A stretch of DNA of 64,000 nt from Paenibacillus cookii (GCF_018333375.1 NZ_BORW01000020.1:1-64000), one strand, 5' to 3'; positions 45,237 to 55,300 are shown, counted from the first letter of the stretch. Numbers and translations are program-made. The notes: a model not told the origin generated them from the letters alone.

Positions 45237-46625
45237 GTGGAATTCAGAATCGAAAAAGACACCATCGGCGAAATTAAAGTTCCCGCGGACAAGCTGTGGG
45301 CAGCCCAAACGCAGCGGAGCTTTGAAAATTTCAAAATCGGTACGGAGAAAATGCCGCTGGAGCTGATCCGCGAATTTGCGATCCTGAAAAAAAGCGCGGC
45401 GCTCGCGAATAAAGAGCTGGGCAAACTGAACGCCGAAAAAGCCGATGCGATCGTGGCGGCGGCCGACGAGGTGATCGAAGGCAAGCTGAACGAACACTTC
45501 CCGCTGGCCGTATGGCAAACCGGAAGCGGCACCCAATCGAACATGAACGTCAACGAGGTGATCGCGAACCGCGCCAACCAAATGCTGCAGGAAAAAGGCA
45601 GCGAGCAGCGCGTGCACCCGAACGACGACGTCAACAAATCGCAAAGCTCGAACGACACGTTCCCGACAGCGATGCATATCGCGGCCTTGATTGCCGTCGA
45701 GGATCAAGTCCTCCCCGCAATCGCCAAGCTGAAGGAAACGTTCCGCACGAAAAGCGAAGAGTTTATGGATATCATCAAAATCGGCAGAACGCATCTGCAG
45801 GACGCCACTCCGCTTACGCTCGGCCAAGAAATCAGCGGCTGGCACCGGATGCTGGAAAAAAGCGAAGGCATGATCCGCACAAGCATCGAATCGCTGCGTG
45901 AGCTGGCCATCGGCGGAACCGCGGTCGGCACGGGCATCAATGCGCATCCGAAATTCGGCGACATGACGGCGGCCAACATCAGCAAGCTGACGGGCAAAAC
46001 CTTCACCTCCGCCGCAAACAAATTTCATGCCCTCACCAGCCATGACGAGCTCGTGTATGTTCACGGCGCGCTGAAAGCGCTTGCCGCCGATCTCATGAAA
46101 ATCGCCAACGACGTGCGCTGGCTGGCCAGCGGTCCGCGCTGCGGCATCGGGGAACTCACCATCCCGGCCAACGAACCGGGAAGCTCCATCATGCCTGGCA
46201 AAGTGAATCCGACCCAAAGCGAAGCGATGACGATGGTCGTCTGTCAGGTGATGGGCAACGATGCGGCGATCGGCTTTGCCGCCAGCCAAGGCAATTTCGA
46301 GCTGAACGTGTTCAAGCCGGTTATCATCTATAACTTCCTGCAGTCTGCGCGTTTGCTCGCCGATGCGATGGTGTCCTTCAACGACCACTGCGCGGTCGGC
46401 ATCGAACCGAACCGTGCCGTCATCGAGCGCAACCTGAACCAGTCCCTGATGCTGGTCACGGCGCTGAACCCGCATATCGGCTACGAAAATGCCGCAGCGG
46501 TTGCCAAACTGGCGCATAAAGAAGGGCTGACCCTGAAAGAAGCCGCCCTGAAGAGCAACCTGCTTACCGAAGAGCAGTTCGACGCCGTCGTGCGTCCGGA
46601 ACAAATGATTCATCCGAAAGAATAA
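45237..46625 (+). CDS. fumC: Class II fumarate hydratase
   Basis: A 462-residue class II fumarase, interconverting fumarate and L-malate in the citric acid cycle. It has the fumarase/aspartase signature [30 protein letters not shown], and the [21 protein letters not shown] segment. GTG at 45237 follows AAGGAGG at good spacing; the frame's upstream ATG codons are too close or unsupported. Aspartase is a related alternative, but the N-terminal and signature pattern fit FumC. Monocistronic. Confidence 0.95.
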   Translation: MEFRIEKDTIGEIKVPADKLWAAQTQRSFENFKIGTEKMPLELIREFAILKKSAALANKELGKLNAEKADAIVAAADEVIEGKLNEHFPLAVWQTGSGTQSNMNVNEVIANRANQMLQEKGSEQRVHPNDDVNKSQSSNDTFPTAMHIAALIAVEDQVLPAIAKLKETFRTKSEEFMDIIKIGRTHLQDATPLTLGQEISGWHRMLEKSEGMIRTSIESLRELAIGGTAVGTGINAHPKFGDMTAANISKLTGKTFTSAANKFHALTSHDELVYVHGALKALAADLMKIANDVRWLASGPRCGIGELTIPANEPGSSIMPGKVNPTQSEAMTMVVCQVMGNDAAIGFAASQGNFELNVFKPVIIYNFLQSARLLADAMVSFNDHCAVGIEPNRAVIERNLNQSLMLVTALNPHIGYENAAAVAKLAHKEGLTLKEAALKSNLLTEEQFDAVVRPEQMIHPKE

Positions 46626-46648
46626 AGGAATCTTGATTTAGCAATAAA

Positions 46649-46678
46649 TCAGCCCGTCCGGAATGGACGGGCTTTTGT
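46649..46678 (+). terminator. Terminator of fumC
   Basis: AGCCCGTCC pairs with GGACGGGCT around GGAAT, followed by TTTTG. Confidence 0.8.
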
Positions 46679-46770
46679 GGTTGGGCTAAACTTTAAGCGT
46701 TTGAAGCTCCTAGGGCATGCCTCCATTCGTTCCGAATCGCTTTGATTCGGCTAGCCCACCCGACACACGG

Positions 46771-47991
46771 TTACGCAGATACGCTTCGGCGCTTTCCCGT
46801 CAGCGGCTTCCCGCTGCGCTGGGCATAATATCGGGCGAACTTCACGGAATATGCCAGCATGTAAACGACCAGCAAGGAAGCAAGAATATTCAGAACGATC
46901 AGCGACACGTTCATATCGAAGAAATAGGTCAGCACGCCGGTGCCGACGACCGGAACGATGAATCCCGAATATCCGGCGAAATAAAAGGTCGAAACGACCT
47001 TCGACCGGGCTTCCGGGTTCGGCAGTTCCCCGGCCAGGCGCAAACTGACCTGGAACGTCCATCCGCTGCCGAGCGCCTGAATCAAAACGCCCGCCCAGAG
47101 CAAGCCGATGCTTCCGGTCGAACCCGAAAAGACGACGAGCCAGGCCCCAAGGGACAGCAAGGCGATGCCTACGCGCAGACGGTGGACCGGGTGTTTGACG
47201 AACGGCAGCAGCTGCAGCAGAGCGCCGCCTCCAAGCAGCAGCAAAATCAGTAGCCCGGATACCGACAAGTTCGACGAATGAAGGACGCCTTTCACAAACG
47301 AAGGAATCAAGGACAGGATGATGCCGTTCAGCGTAAACAACGTAAAAATAGGCAGTGCGCTGAAGGACCAGAACGGACGGCGAATATCGTCGGGAACCCC
47401 GAGGGAAACCGGTGCCGGGGGCGTTTTGGCAAGCTGCTTGCGAGCCTCGAAGTCCCGGTCTTTTAACGTTTCAAGCGTGATCAGCCCGCTGAGCAAAAAC
47501 AAAGTCAAGATCCAGAACGGCACCCTGAGCGGCATCAGATGGAGATATTGAATGACTAGTCCGGTTATGGCCGGTCCCAGACCAAATCCGACGGACACCG
47601 TCATTCCCGATAACATAAGCGCCTTGCCCGTTTGCTCCTTGGGGGTTTGCTGCAGCAGGAAGGCCACGGACGTTCCCGTAAAGATGCCGTACGCGATGCC
47701 TTCCAAAATTCTGGCGGCATAGACCAGCCACGCCTGCTGGCTCCCCATAAAGACAAGCGTGGCGAGGATGGATAACCACATGCTAAAGCGCAAAACCCTT
47801 TTAAGTCCCCAGCCGCTCCCTCTGGACCCGGAAATGAGCAGGGACGGGAGCAAAAACAGCGCATAAACCGCAAATAGGACCGTGATTTGCAAACTGCTTA
47901 ACCGATAATGCTCCTGATAAAGCGGAAATAAAGGCGAAGTAAACGTCGTCCCGATGGACATCATCAGAATAACCCATAACATGCGTTTCAT
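46771..47991 (-). CDS. MFS transporter
   Basis: A 406-residue, 12-helix MFS transporter resembling drug and sugar efflux families. The N-terminal half shows SIGTTFTSPLFPLYQEHYRLSSLQITVLFAVYAL, and the middle FGLGPAITGLVIQYLHLMPLRVPFWIL. ATG 47991 follows AAAAGGAGAG. A TetR gene lies upstream on the same strand and shares candidate operator motifs, so the transporter is probably induced by the regulator's ligand. Confidence 0.88.
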   Translation of the reverse strand: MKRMLWVILMMSIGTTFTSPLFPLYQEHYRLSSLQITVLFAVYALFLLPSLLISGSRGSGWGLKRVLRFSMWLSILATLVFMGSQQAWLVYAARILEGIAYGIFTGTSVAFLLQQTPKEQTGKALMLSGMTVSVGFGLGPAITGLVIQYLHLMPLRVPFWILTLFLLSGLITLETLKDRDFEARKQLAKTPPAPVSLGVPDDIRRPFWSFSALPIFTLFTLNGIILSLIPSFVKGVLHSSNLSVSGLLILLLLGGGALLQLLPFVKHPVHRLRVGIALLSLGAWLVVFSGSTGSIGLLWAGVLIQALGSGWTFQVSLRLAGELPNPEARSKVVSTFYFAGYSGFIVPVVGTGVLTYFFDMNVSLIVLNILASLLVVYMLAYSVKFARYYAQRSGKPLTGKRRSVSA

Positions 47992-48016
47992 AAGATTCTC
48001 TCCTTTTTTGGAATGT

Positions 48017-48148
48017 TCGTTCAAGAAAACGAGACAAAAAATCGTCTATCGCCCCCACTTTCAAAGATTGACAGACGTATTTTTGCAAATTTCAGAAAAG
48101 CGTTGTTGACGAAAAAAATACTTGAATGATGATTCACAAATTAGTCAA
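48017..48148 (-). promoter_or_regulatory. Upstream region of the MFS gene with TetR-site-like repeats
   Basis: Two copies of the CTTGAAYGA element found at the tetR promoter occur here: CTTGAATGA at 48121-48129 followed by TTAGTCAA (48141-48148), and the inverted TCGTTCAAG at 48017-48025. On the minus strand TTGACT at 48142-48147 could serve as a -35, but I see no strong -10. Confidence 0.4.
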
Positions 48149-48154
48149 AAAAAA

Positions 48155-48742
48155 TTAGAAGACCGCCGAAACCGCGACTTTGCAAAAATCCTCCATCACG
48201 CTGCGCTCCGCCGCGTTCCGGGCCATCACGTGCAGCCCCTGCTTGATACCGGACAGGAAACGCGCCAGCTCCCGCGGGCTATGCTTGCTTTTCAGGCAGC
48301 CTTTATTTTGAGCGCGCATCAGAAAGCTGAAAAACAACGATTCCGTGTTCATCGCATGCGCCTCCAGGCGGCGCGCCACGTTCGGCACGTTCGCCACCGG
48401 CCCGAGCGTCGTATTCGTCATCAGGCAGCCGCGCCCGCGCGCCGCGTTGTTCATCGACACGTCGATGACCTTGGAGAAAAAGCGCTCCAGCTGTTCGCGC
48501 GGCGAATCGCTGTCCTCTTTTAAAATATAATTGTAATTTTCGTCCGCCCGCTGGCTGAACCGGTCGAGGCAGGCCAAAAACAGCTCGTGTTTATCCCCGA
48601 ACGTATCGTAAAGGCTGCCCCGGTGAATGCCCAAATGATCGCATAAATCCTGGATGGAAGTGCTTTCGTAGCCTTTTTCCCAAAATAGCTCCAGCGCTTG
48701 GTCGACGGCTTTTTCCTGGTCGAATTCTTTATGTCTGCCCAT
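48155..48742 (-). CDS. TetR-family transcriptional regulator
   Basis: A 195-residue repressor. N-terminal helix-turn-helix: YESTSIQDLCDHLGIHRGSLYDTFGDK; C-terminal all-helical ligand and dimer domain with the RGCLMTNTTLG pattern seen in the YxaF/LmrA/AcuR-like group. ATG 48742 follows AAGGAGG; a longer frame upstream includes the promoter and should be ignored. It is upstream of an MFS gene and has a dyad over its own promoter. Confidence 0.9.
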   Translation of the reverse strand: MGRHKEFDQEKAVDQALELFWEKGYESTSIQDLCDHLGIHRGSLYDTFGDKHELFLACLDRFSQRADENYNYILKEDSDSPREQLERFFSKVIDVSMNNAARGRGCLMTNTTLGPVANVPNVARRLEAHAMNTESLFFSFLMRAQNKGCLKSKHSPRELARFLSGIKQGLHVMARNAAERSVMEDFCKVAVSAVF

Positions 48743-48769
48743 GGCTTTGCCCTCCTTTTCGTGTCTTAT

Positions 48770-48799
48770 ACTATAATTTTTCTTGAACGATAAGTCAAG
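48770..48799 (-). promoter_or_regulatory. TetR promoter with overlapping operator
   Basis: Minus strand TTGACT, 17 bases, then TATAGT. The dyad CTTGAACGATAAGTCAAG (48782-48799; arms CTTGA/TCAAG) covers the -35. This looks like autoregulation. Confidence 0.6.
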
Positions 48800-48866
48800 T
48801 ATTGGACAGGGAAGATTGATAAATGGGCTGCAATAAGAGCGGAAGAAAGCAACTACAAAGCCAAAC

Positions 48867-48908
48867 AGGGGTGTCCCGACGGGTTTCATAGACCCGAAAG
48901 ACACCCCT
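48867..48908 (-). terminator. Hairpin after the 51-residue gene
   Basis: AGGGGTGT pairs with ACACCCCT, with an inner CGGGT/ACCCG stem. Only a weak T-rich tail follows on the minus strand. Confidence 0.5.
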
Positions 48909-48994
48909 TGCAGCCGTGATTCCACATGTTTAAGTAAAACATGAGCCTCAGAACGGCAATCTAGCTATGTTTTGTCCATAAAGTTCGCCGCCAA

Positions 48995-49150
48995 CTACTC
49001 GGATTGCTGCTCGCCGAACGCCTCTTTCGCGTCTTCGACCATTTCCTTCGCGAATTCCTCTCTTTGCTTGTCAGGCACCGGCATTTTGTTCAGTTCGGTT
49101 CTTTGCACTTCATATTTGCTTGGCTCTTGGGAATTGTTGTTGTCAACCAT
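48995..49150 (-). CDS. Small charged hypothetical protein (51 aa)
   Basis: A 51-residue open frame beginning MVDNNNSQEPSKYEVQRTEL and ending FGEQQSE, preceded by a strong AAGGGGG ribosome site nine bases upstream. The composition is charged and helix-favouring, with no signal peptide or membrane helix. The reading frame, start and ribosome site are convincing for a real small gene. It lies 75 bases downstream of cydC on the same strand and may be part of that transcript or independent. Function unknown. Confidence 0.6.
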   Translation of the reverse strand: MVDNNNSQEPSKYEVQRTELNKMPVPDKQREEFAKEMVEDAKEAFGEQQSE

Positions 49151-49224
49151 TCGATCGCACCCCCTTCGCGCACCATTTTAACCATATATAGGATGCGCGG
49201 ATTTGGCGATCTTATTCATTTCCT

Positions 49225-50988
49225 TTACCATCCAAACTCCGGCCGATCCAGCCGGTACAACCGGCGATACCGCTCCGACGCCGCCATCAGCTCCGCATGG
49301 GAACCCCTCATCTCGATGCGCCCGTTCTCCATGAAAATGATTTCGTCCATCTGCTCCGCGCCTGCCAAATGATGCGTCACCCAGATGAGCGATTTGCCCT
49401 TCATCGTCTCCAGGATCGTGGCCATGAGATCATGTTCCGTGCGCGGATCGAGCCCGACCGTCGGCTCATCCATAATGACCACCGGGTTGTTCTGCAGCAG
49501 CACCCTGGCCAGCGCGATCCGCTGGCGCTCCCCGCCGGAGAAACGCTGCCCGGTTTCATGCATCGGCGTCCGATAGTCAAGCGGCAGCGATTCAATCAGC
49601 CGATCCAGCTTCACCTGCGCAGCCGCGCCGCGGATTTCCCCATCGGTTGCGTCCCTATCGCCGAGGCGGATGTTGTTTGCCACCGTCGTATCGAACAGAT
49701 GCGGGTTTTGATTCAGCACGGAAATGACCTGCGGCATCCGGTCGCCGATGGCATAAGCCTCGATTCCGTTCAATCGGACGCTGCCCGACGTCGGCGCCAA
49801 AGCTCCTTCGATCAGCTTCAGCAGGGTCGATTTGCCTGCGCCGCTGCGCCCGATGATTGCGATCCGTTTGCCCTGCGGCAGATCCAGGGAGATATCCTGC
49901 AGCGCCCACGGGGAGCGGTCGTCATAACGATAACACAGGTTCTGCACCTGTAAATGGACATCTCGCGGGTTTTCCCCGCCAAGCGGTCCGGCCTTCGCCG
50001 TTGCCCCGGCCATGCCTTCGCTGTCTGCCGTCTCCGCATGCGTGCTTATTTCGTTTAAACGCTGCAAAGAGCTTTGATACCCCGGGATTTTTTCGATCGC
50101 CTCCGATACCGGCAGAAACGCATCCATCATCGGGAAGACGACGAGCGTAAAAGCCGCGATCAGCACGGCCGGGATGTGCCCGGCGGCGTATTCTCCGGCC
50201 GCCCATACCGCCATCGAAAGCACGCAAAAGCCCACCACGATTTGGCCGGCGAGCTGCCGCCAACGCGCCCAGCTTTTGAGCTGGCCGTCCACCCGCGCAG
50301 CCTCTTTCGCCGCCGCATCGTATACTGCCAAAAACTGCCCCTCCCTGCCGCTGATCACCCAATCGCTCATGCCGAGCACGGCGTCGGTCAGCATGGCGTA
50401 CAACCCGCTGCGCTGTTTTTTCGCCAAACGGCTTTTCGCCTTGGTGACGAGCAGCGATGCCCACGGCAGGACGACGATCAGCACCAAAATGTACAGCGCC
50501 ATCACCAAAGCAAAACGAAGATCGAACCGCCCCAATGCCGCGATCGATCCTATATAAAGCACCAACGCCGCTACGCTCGGGAATACCGTCCGCAAGTATA
50601 CGTCCTGCAAATATTCGATATCGTCCGCGAGCACACCCAGCACGTCTCCGGTTCGGAACCGGGATGAAATGAACAACGCTTGCGGTTCCAGGACGCGATA
50701 CAATCGGGTCCGCATCCGGGAGACGATCCGCAGCACGGCGTCATGGCTGACCAGGCGCTCCACGTAATGGACGACCGCGCGCCCGATCCCGAACGTGCGC
50801 ACAAGCACGATCGGCACGTACACCATCAAAATATTTTCCGGCCGCATCGCCGCCTTGGAAATAAGGAAACCCGAGGTAAACATCAGCATCGCCGCGGTCA
50901 GGAGCGTCAGGCAGCCAAGGGCAATAATGACGAGAAAACGGCCGAGATACGCCCGTACATAAGGCCGAAACCAGCTTTCTTCCCTCAT
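49225..50988 (-). CDS. cydC: CydC subunit of thiol reductant ABC exporter
   Basis: A 587-residue half-transporter of the CydDC heterodimer that exports cysteine/glutathione-type thiols and is needed for cytochrome bd assembly. Six membrane helices are followed by Walker A GRSGAGKST, signature RFSGGERQR, Walker B VVIMDEPTVGLD, and H-loop THHLAG. It overlaps cydD by 4 bases as last gene of the cyd operon. B. subtilis naming swaps the letters; I use the E. coli convention. Confidence 0.92.
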   Translation of the reverse strand: MREESWFRPYVRAYLGRFLVIIALGCLTLLTAAMLMFTSGFLISKAAMRPENILMVYVPIVLVRTFGIGRAVVHYVERLVSHDAVLRIVSRMRTRLYRVLEPQALFISSRFRTGDVLGVLADDIEYLQDVYLRTVFPSVAALVLYIGSIAALGRFDLRFALVMALYILVLIVVLPWASLLVTKAKSRLAKKQRSGLYAMLTDAVLGMSDWVISGREGQFLAVYDAAAKEAARVDGQLKSWARWRQLAGQIVVGFCVLSMAVWAAGEYAAGHIPAVLIAAFTLVVFPMMDAFLPVSEAIEKIPGYQSSLQRLNEISTHAETADSEGMAGATAKAGPLGGENPRDVHLQVQNLCYRYDDRSPWALQDISLDLPQGKRIAIIGRSGAGKSTLLKLIEGALAPTSGSVRLNGIEAYAIGDRMPQVISVLNQNPHLFDTTVANNIRLGDRDATDGEIRGAAAQVKLDRLIESLPLDYRTPMHETGQRFSGGERQRIALARVLLQNNPVVIMDEPTVGLDPRTEHDLMATILETMKGKSLIWVTHHLAGAEQMDEIIFMENGRIEMRGSHAELMAASERYRRLYRLDRPEFGW

Positions 50989-52724
50989 GCGATTCCCTCC
51001 CTTTGCGACCGGATCAGGTCATAATAAGCTCCCTTGCGGGAGATCAGCTCCTCGTGCGTGCCGACTTCGGCGACACGTCCGTGTTCCAGCACGACAATCA
51101 GGTCCATGTCCGGCATCCAGTGCAGCCGGTGCGTCGCGAGCAATACCAGCTTCCCTTCGAACAGCGGCAGCATCGTCTGCTTCAGTTCATATTCCGTCTC
51201 GATATCCAGATGCGCCGTCGGTTCATCCAAAAGAATAACGGGCCGATCGCTGAGAAAAGCCCGGGCCAGCGCCACGCGCTGCGCCTGGCCTCCGCTCAGC
51301 TGGCGGCCGCCACCGCCGATCGGCTCCTCCACGCCGTGCGGCAGGCCCCGAACGAGTTCCGTGAGCCCGGCCGCAGCGACGGCGCGCTCCACGTCTGAGC
51401 TGGATGCTTCAGGCGCATAAAAACGAATGTTATCCGCAAGCGTGCTGCTGAAAATAAACGGATGCTGCGGAATATACGCCATCAGCTTTCTCCATTCCCC
51501 CAGCGCCGGGGCATCCAAACGCCGTCCATCCACTGCCATGAACCCTTCGGACGGCTGCAAAAATCCGCCAAGCACGTCGATGAACGTGGATTTGCCCGCG
51601 CCGCTGGCGCCGATGATACCGATTTTGCCCGTCCCCCGCAGTTCCAGCGAAAGGTCCCTCAGCGAATAAGGCCCTTCCTGCTCATGCCGTACGGCCACTT
51701 CCGACAAGGACAGGCGGCTTTGGGCCGTCCAGTTCAGTTCTCTTTTTTCCTGACCGTCCTTCGGCTCATCCGCGGTCCCGGGAAGCGGCTCCTCGATGAT
51801 GCTCCGCATGGCGGCCCCGGCTTCCTTGCCGTCCAGCGTGGCATGGAAATCGGCGCCCACCATCCGCACGGGCAAAAAATACTCCGGCGCCAGAATGAGC
51901 ACCGTCAATCCGGTCACCAGCGCCAGATCGCCGCTGATCAGCCGCAAGCCCAGTCCGACGGCAACGACGGCGACCGACAGCATCGTAAAAAAGTCAAGCG
52001 CAAAGGAAGACAAAAACGCCACCCGCAGCGTGCGCATCGTCGCCGACCGGTATCGATCGCTGACCCTGGCGACGCTGCCGATATGCTCCCGGCTCTGCCC
52101 AAGCAGCTTCAGCGTCTCCAGTCCGCGGAGCGAATCGACGAAGTGGTTGGAGAGCGTGCGGTACGTATCCAGCTGCTTTTCCGTCGTTTTGCGCGCAGCC
52201 AGCCCGACCAGGATCAAAAACGCGATCAAGATCGGCATCGACAGGATCAGAATAATCCCCGACGTGATGTCCCGTATGAAAATATACGCGAGGACGACCC
52301 ATGGAATGAGCGCCATTCCGGCCATCCGCGGCACGATCAGCTCCAGGTAGTTCCGGAATTTCGCCGTTCCTTCCAGTATGAGCGTGACCAGGTTGCCCGT
52401 GCCCTCCTGCTTCGCGAATCTTGGCCCGAGCTGAAACAGCTTCTCCATCACTTGCCGCCGCAGGCCGGCTCCGGTCCGTTCGGCGAAGGCATGGCTCACT
52501 TTTTGCTGAACGAAGCCTATGAGATGCCGGACCAGAAACGCTCCGAAAAACATCGACAACTTCAGGTACTGGCTGTGAAGCGGTTCGCCGGCAAAAAGGG
52601 CGGAGAGCGCCTCCGCCAGCCATCTTGCCAGCAGGATGATCGACAGGCTTTGCGCAAGCGTTAATGCGAGTGAGGCGGCAAGAATTGGCTTTATCCCTTT
52701 ATAGCCGAGCAAATTCCGATCCAT
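50985..52724 (-). CDS. cydD: CydD subunit of thiol reductant ABC exporter
   Basis: A 579-residue half-transporter with six membrane helices and an ATPase domain (Walker A GASGAGKST, signature QLSGGQAQR, Walker B VILLDEPTAHLD). The N-terminal half, including FFGAFLVRHLIGFVQQKVSHAFAERTG, fits CydD. The start shares one base with the cydB stop (TAATG), so it is translationally coupled to the oxidase genes. Confidence 0.92.
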   Translation of the reverse strand: MDRNLLGYKGIKPILAASLALTLAQSLSIILLARWLAEALSALFAGEPLHSQYLKLSMFFGAFLVRHLIGFVQQKVSHAFAERTGAGLRRQVMEKLFQLGPRFAKQEGTGNLVTLILEGTAKFRNYLELIVPRMAGMALIPWVVLAYIFIRDITSGIILILSMPILIAFLILVGLAARKTTEKQLDTYRTLSNHFVDSLRGLETLKLLGQSREHIGSVARVSDRYRSATMRTLRVAFLSSFALDFFTMLSVAVVAVGLGLRLISGDLALVTGLTVLILAPEYFLPVRMVGADFHATLDGKEAGAAMRSIIEEPLPGTADEPKDGQEKRELNWTAQSRLSLSEVAVRHEQEGPYSLRDLSLELRGTGKIGIIGASGAGKSTFIDVLGGFLQPSEGFMAVDGRRLDAPALGEWRKLMAYIPQHPFIFSSTLADNIRFYAPEASSSDVERAVAAAGLTELVRGLPHGVEEPIGGGGRQLSGGQAQRVALARAFLSDRPVILLDEPTAHLDIETEYELKQTMLPLFEGKLVLLATHRLHWMPDMDLIVVLEHGRVAEVGTHEELISRKGAYYDLIRSQREGIA

Positions 52725-53743
52725 TAATATTCCAGATGCCCTTTCTCGTGAACCCGCTTATGGAAGACAAAATAACTCCAGATCTGGTAACCAAGCACGA
52801 ACGGCAGCAGGGATAAAGCCACGATCGTCATCACTTTCAGCGAATAATGTCCGGAAGCCGCGTTGTCCACCGTCAGGTTGAAGGCGGCGTCGATCGAACT
52901 GATCATGACGTTCGGGAACAATCCGATGAAAAACGTCGCGATCGTCATGGCGATCACCGCGCCGGTCATGCCAAACGCCCAGCCGTCTTTTTGCTTGCCG
53001 GAAAACACGACCGCGAGCACGAACGCGATAGCCAAAGCCGCAAGCACGCCCACCAAGATACCGCCATGGGCTTCAAAAATGCCGGTGTTGAAATAGGTCA
53101 GCGTAAAGAACGCGACAACGAGTACCGCAAGCGGAACCATCAGGCTGCGGGCCATGCGGCGCGCGCGGGCCTGAAGGTCGCCCGTCACCCGCAGCGTTGC
53201 GAACAGCAGGCCGTGCACAAGGCAAAGCACCACCATCGTCAATCCGCCGACCACGGAATAGAAGTTGACGATATCGCCGAAAAACGAAGCTTTCATTTCC
53301 ATCGCCCGGTCGATCGGCAGGCCTTGAATCAAATCGGCGAACACGACGCCCAGCAGAAGCGGCGGCAGCAAGCTGCCGAGCAGGATGACGATATCCCATG
53401 TTTTTTTCCAGGACGCCTTTTCCACCTTGCCCCGGTATTCAAAGGCCACCCCCCGCCCGATGAGCGCCAGCAACAGCAGTACCAGCGGCGTGTAGAACCC
53501 GCTGAACAACGTGGCGTACCAGTTCGGAAATGCCGCGAACATCGCGCCTCCGGCCGTCAGCAGCCATACCTCGTTGGCATCCCAGAACGGGCCGATGGAG
53601 TTGATCAGCACCCGGCGTTCGGTATCGGTTTTCGCCAAAATGCCCGTCGACATCCCGATGCCGAAATCAAAACCTTCGAGGAAAAAGAACCCCGTAAACA
53701 GCACCGCGACGAGCACGAACCACAGCTCATTAAGAGATAGCAT
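52724..53743 (-). CDS. cydB: Cytochrome bd quinol oxidase subunit II
   Basis: A 339-residue membrane protein with about nine helices, partner of CydA. Family marks: LWFVLVAVLFTGFFFLEGFDFGIGM, WDANEVWLLTAGGAMFAAFPNWYATLFSGFY. ATG 53743 follows AAGGAGG, and its start overlaps the cydA stop by 14 bases. Confidence 0.94.
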   Translation of the reverse strand: MLSLNELWFVLVAVLFTGFFFLEGFDFGIGMSTGILAKTDTERRVLINSIGPFWDANEVWLLTAGGAMFAAFPNWYATLFSGFYTPLVLLLLALIGRGVAFEYRGKVEKASWKKTWDIVILLGSLLPPLLLGVVFADLIQGLPIDRAMEMKASFFGDIVNFYSVVGGLTMVVLCLVHGLLFATLRVTGDLQARARRMARSLMVPLAVLVVAFFTLTYFNTGIFEAHGGILVGVLAALAIAFVLAVVFSGKQKDGWAFGMTGAVIAMTIATFFIGLFPNVMISSIDAAFNLTVDNAASGHYSLKVMTIVALSLLPFVLGYQIWSYFVFHKRVHEKGHLEY

Positions 53744-55136
53744 GGCGGTATTCCTCCTTATCGAATGGATCGCTGGACGTTTCCGCCTGCGTTTCGGCGG
53801 CATACGGTCCTTTTTGGATGACGCGGATAAACAGGTAGGCCATCACGACGGCCAGTATGGCATAAATGGCTACGAAGGCGATCAACGAAAACAGCACTTG
53901 GCCCGCGGTAACGCTCGGGGACACGCCGTCGGCGGTCGTCATCAGTCCGAACACCGTCCATGGCTGGCGCCCGATTTCCGTCATGATCCAGCCCGACGTA
54001 TTGGCGATGATCGGCAGCGAAATCGCAAAAACCATCAGGCGCATAAACCACTTGTTGCCGTTTTCCAGCTTTTTGCGGGCCGCCAAGTATACCCCGTACA
54101 TGCTGAGCAGAATGAGCAGCGTGCCGCTCGCCACCATGATCCGGAAGCTCCAGAAGGTCGTGCGCACCGGAGGAATGTAATCGCCCGGGCCGTACTGCTG
54201 CTCATATTGAGCCTGCAGTTCCTTCATGCCCTGCACTTCGCCGGAAAATTTGCTGTACGACAAGAAGCTGAGCAGATAAGGGATTTGAAACTCCCCGGTG
54301 TTTCTCTGATTTTCCGTATCGATGAACGCCGTTACCGTCCAAGACGCCGGGTCGCCGCTGTTTTCCCAAAGCGCTTCGGTTGCTGCCATTTTCATCGGTT
54401 GGGTTTTGACCAGATATTGGGCCTGCTGGTGACCGACAAGCGCCACGCCGATCGAGGAAACAAGCCCGATGACGGTGGCGATCACAAACGATTTTTTGAA
54501 GAACGGCACGTCTTGTTTCTTGAGCAGCTTATACGCGCTGACCCCGGCAATGAGGAATGCGCCCGTCATGAACGCGGCCAATATCGTATGCGGGAACTCC
54601 AGCAGCAGCTGGCCGTTCGTGATCAGCGCCAAAAAGTCGTTCATTTCGGCCCGGCCGTTGTTGATCGTAAAACCGACGGGACGCTGCATGAAAGAGTTTG
54701 CCGCCAAAATCCAAAACGCGGACAGGATCGTCCCGATGGCAACCAGCCAGATGCACAGCGCATGCACTTTTTTCGAAAGCCGTTCCCAGCCGAAAATCCA
54801 AAGTCCGATAAACGTCGATTCCATAAAAAAGGCAAGCAGCGCCTCTACCGCCAGTGGAGCGCCAAATACGTCGCCGACGAACCGGGAATACGCCGACCAG
54901 TTCATGCCGAACTGGAATTCCTGCAGAATGCCCGTCACGACGCCGATCGCGAAGTTGATCAGGAACAGCTTGCCCCAGAACTTCGCCATCCGTTTGTACT
55001 CTTCTTTGCCTTTGACGACGTACATCGTCTCCATGATGGCGATCGTAAACGCCAGGCCGATGGACACGGGCACGAAGAAAAAGTGAAAAATCGTCGTCGC
55101 CGCAAACTGAATCCGCGACAGCATAATTACGTCCAT
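53730..55136 (-). CDS. cydA: Cytochrome bd quinol oxidase subunit I
   Basis: A 468-residue subunit carrying haems b558, b595 and d. It oxidises menaquinol and reduces O2 with high affinity. Marks include the N-terminal RIQFAATTIFHFFFVPVSIGLAF, the haem-ligand region WSAYSRFVGDVFGAPLAVEALLAFF, and GRQPWTVFGLMTTADGVSP in the quinol region. The length fits the short Q-loop form typical of Gram-positives. First gene of cydA-B-D-C, with two TGTGA/TCACA palindromes about 165-220 bases upstream. Confidence 0.95.
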   Translation of the reverse strand: MDVIMLSRIQFAATTIFHFFFVPVSIGLAFTIAIMETMYVVKGKEEYKRMAKFWGKLFLINFAIGVVTGILQEFQFGMNWSAYSRFVGDVFGAPLAVEALLAFFMESTFIGLWIFGWERLSKKVHALCIWLVAIGTILSAFWILAANSFMQRPVGFTINNGRAEMNDFLALITNGQLLLEFPHTILAAFMTGAFLIAGVSAYKLLKKQDVPFFKKSFVIATVIGLVSSIGVALVGHQQAQYLVKTQPMKMAATEALWENSGDPASWTVTAFIDTENQRNTGEFQIPYLLSFLSYSKFSGEVQGMKELQAQYEQQYGPGDYIPPVRTTFWSFRIMVASGTLLILLSMYGVYLAARKKLENGNKWFMRLMVFAISLPIIANTSGWIMTEIGRQPWTVFGLMTTADGVSPSVTAGQVLFSLIAFVAIYAILAVVMAYLFIRVIQKGPYAAETQAETSSDPFDKEEYRHAIS

Positions 55137-55218
55137 TGTTCTTCCCTCTTTCTCATAGTTTTCAAGTTAGAACCCTTGGGCGATGGATTTGAATACCCCA
55201 TCCTTTTGTTTTTCTCGG

Positions 55219-55260
55219 CATTTTGCAAAACCCGGCTTTCGCGCTCCCGGGCTGCAAAAT
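55219..55260 (-). other. Hairpin in the cydA leader
   Basis: TTTTGCA/TGCAAAA arms enclose CCCGG/CCGGG arms, about 85-120 bases upstream of cydA. No T-run follows, so its role (stabiliser, attenuator or chance) is open. Confidence 0.45.
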
Positions 55261-55300
55261 CCCCTTCTTCCTGTATTCTGGCAGAGCATCGGGATTCTAA

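Noticed and set aside
45210-46613. Long minus-strand frame (467 aa) opposite fumC
   Set aside because: It is the antisense mirror of a gene with clear class II fumarase motifs; the product has no recognisable pattern and no ribosome site.
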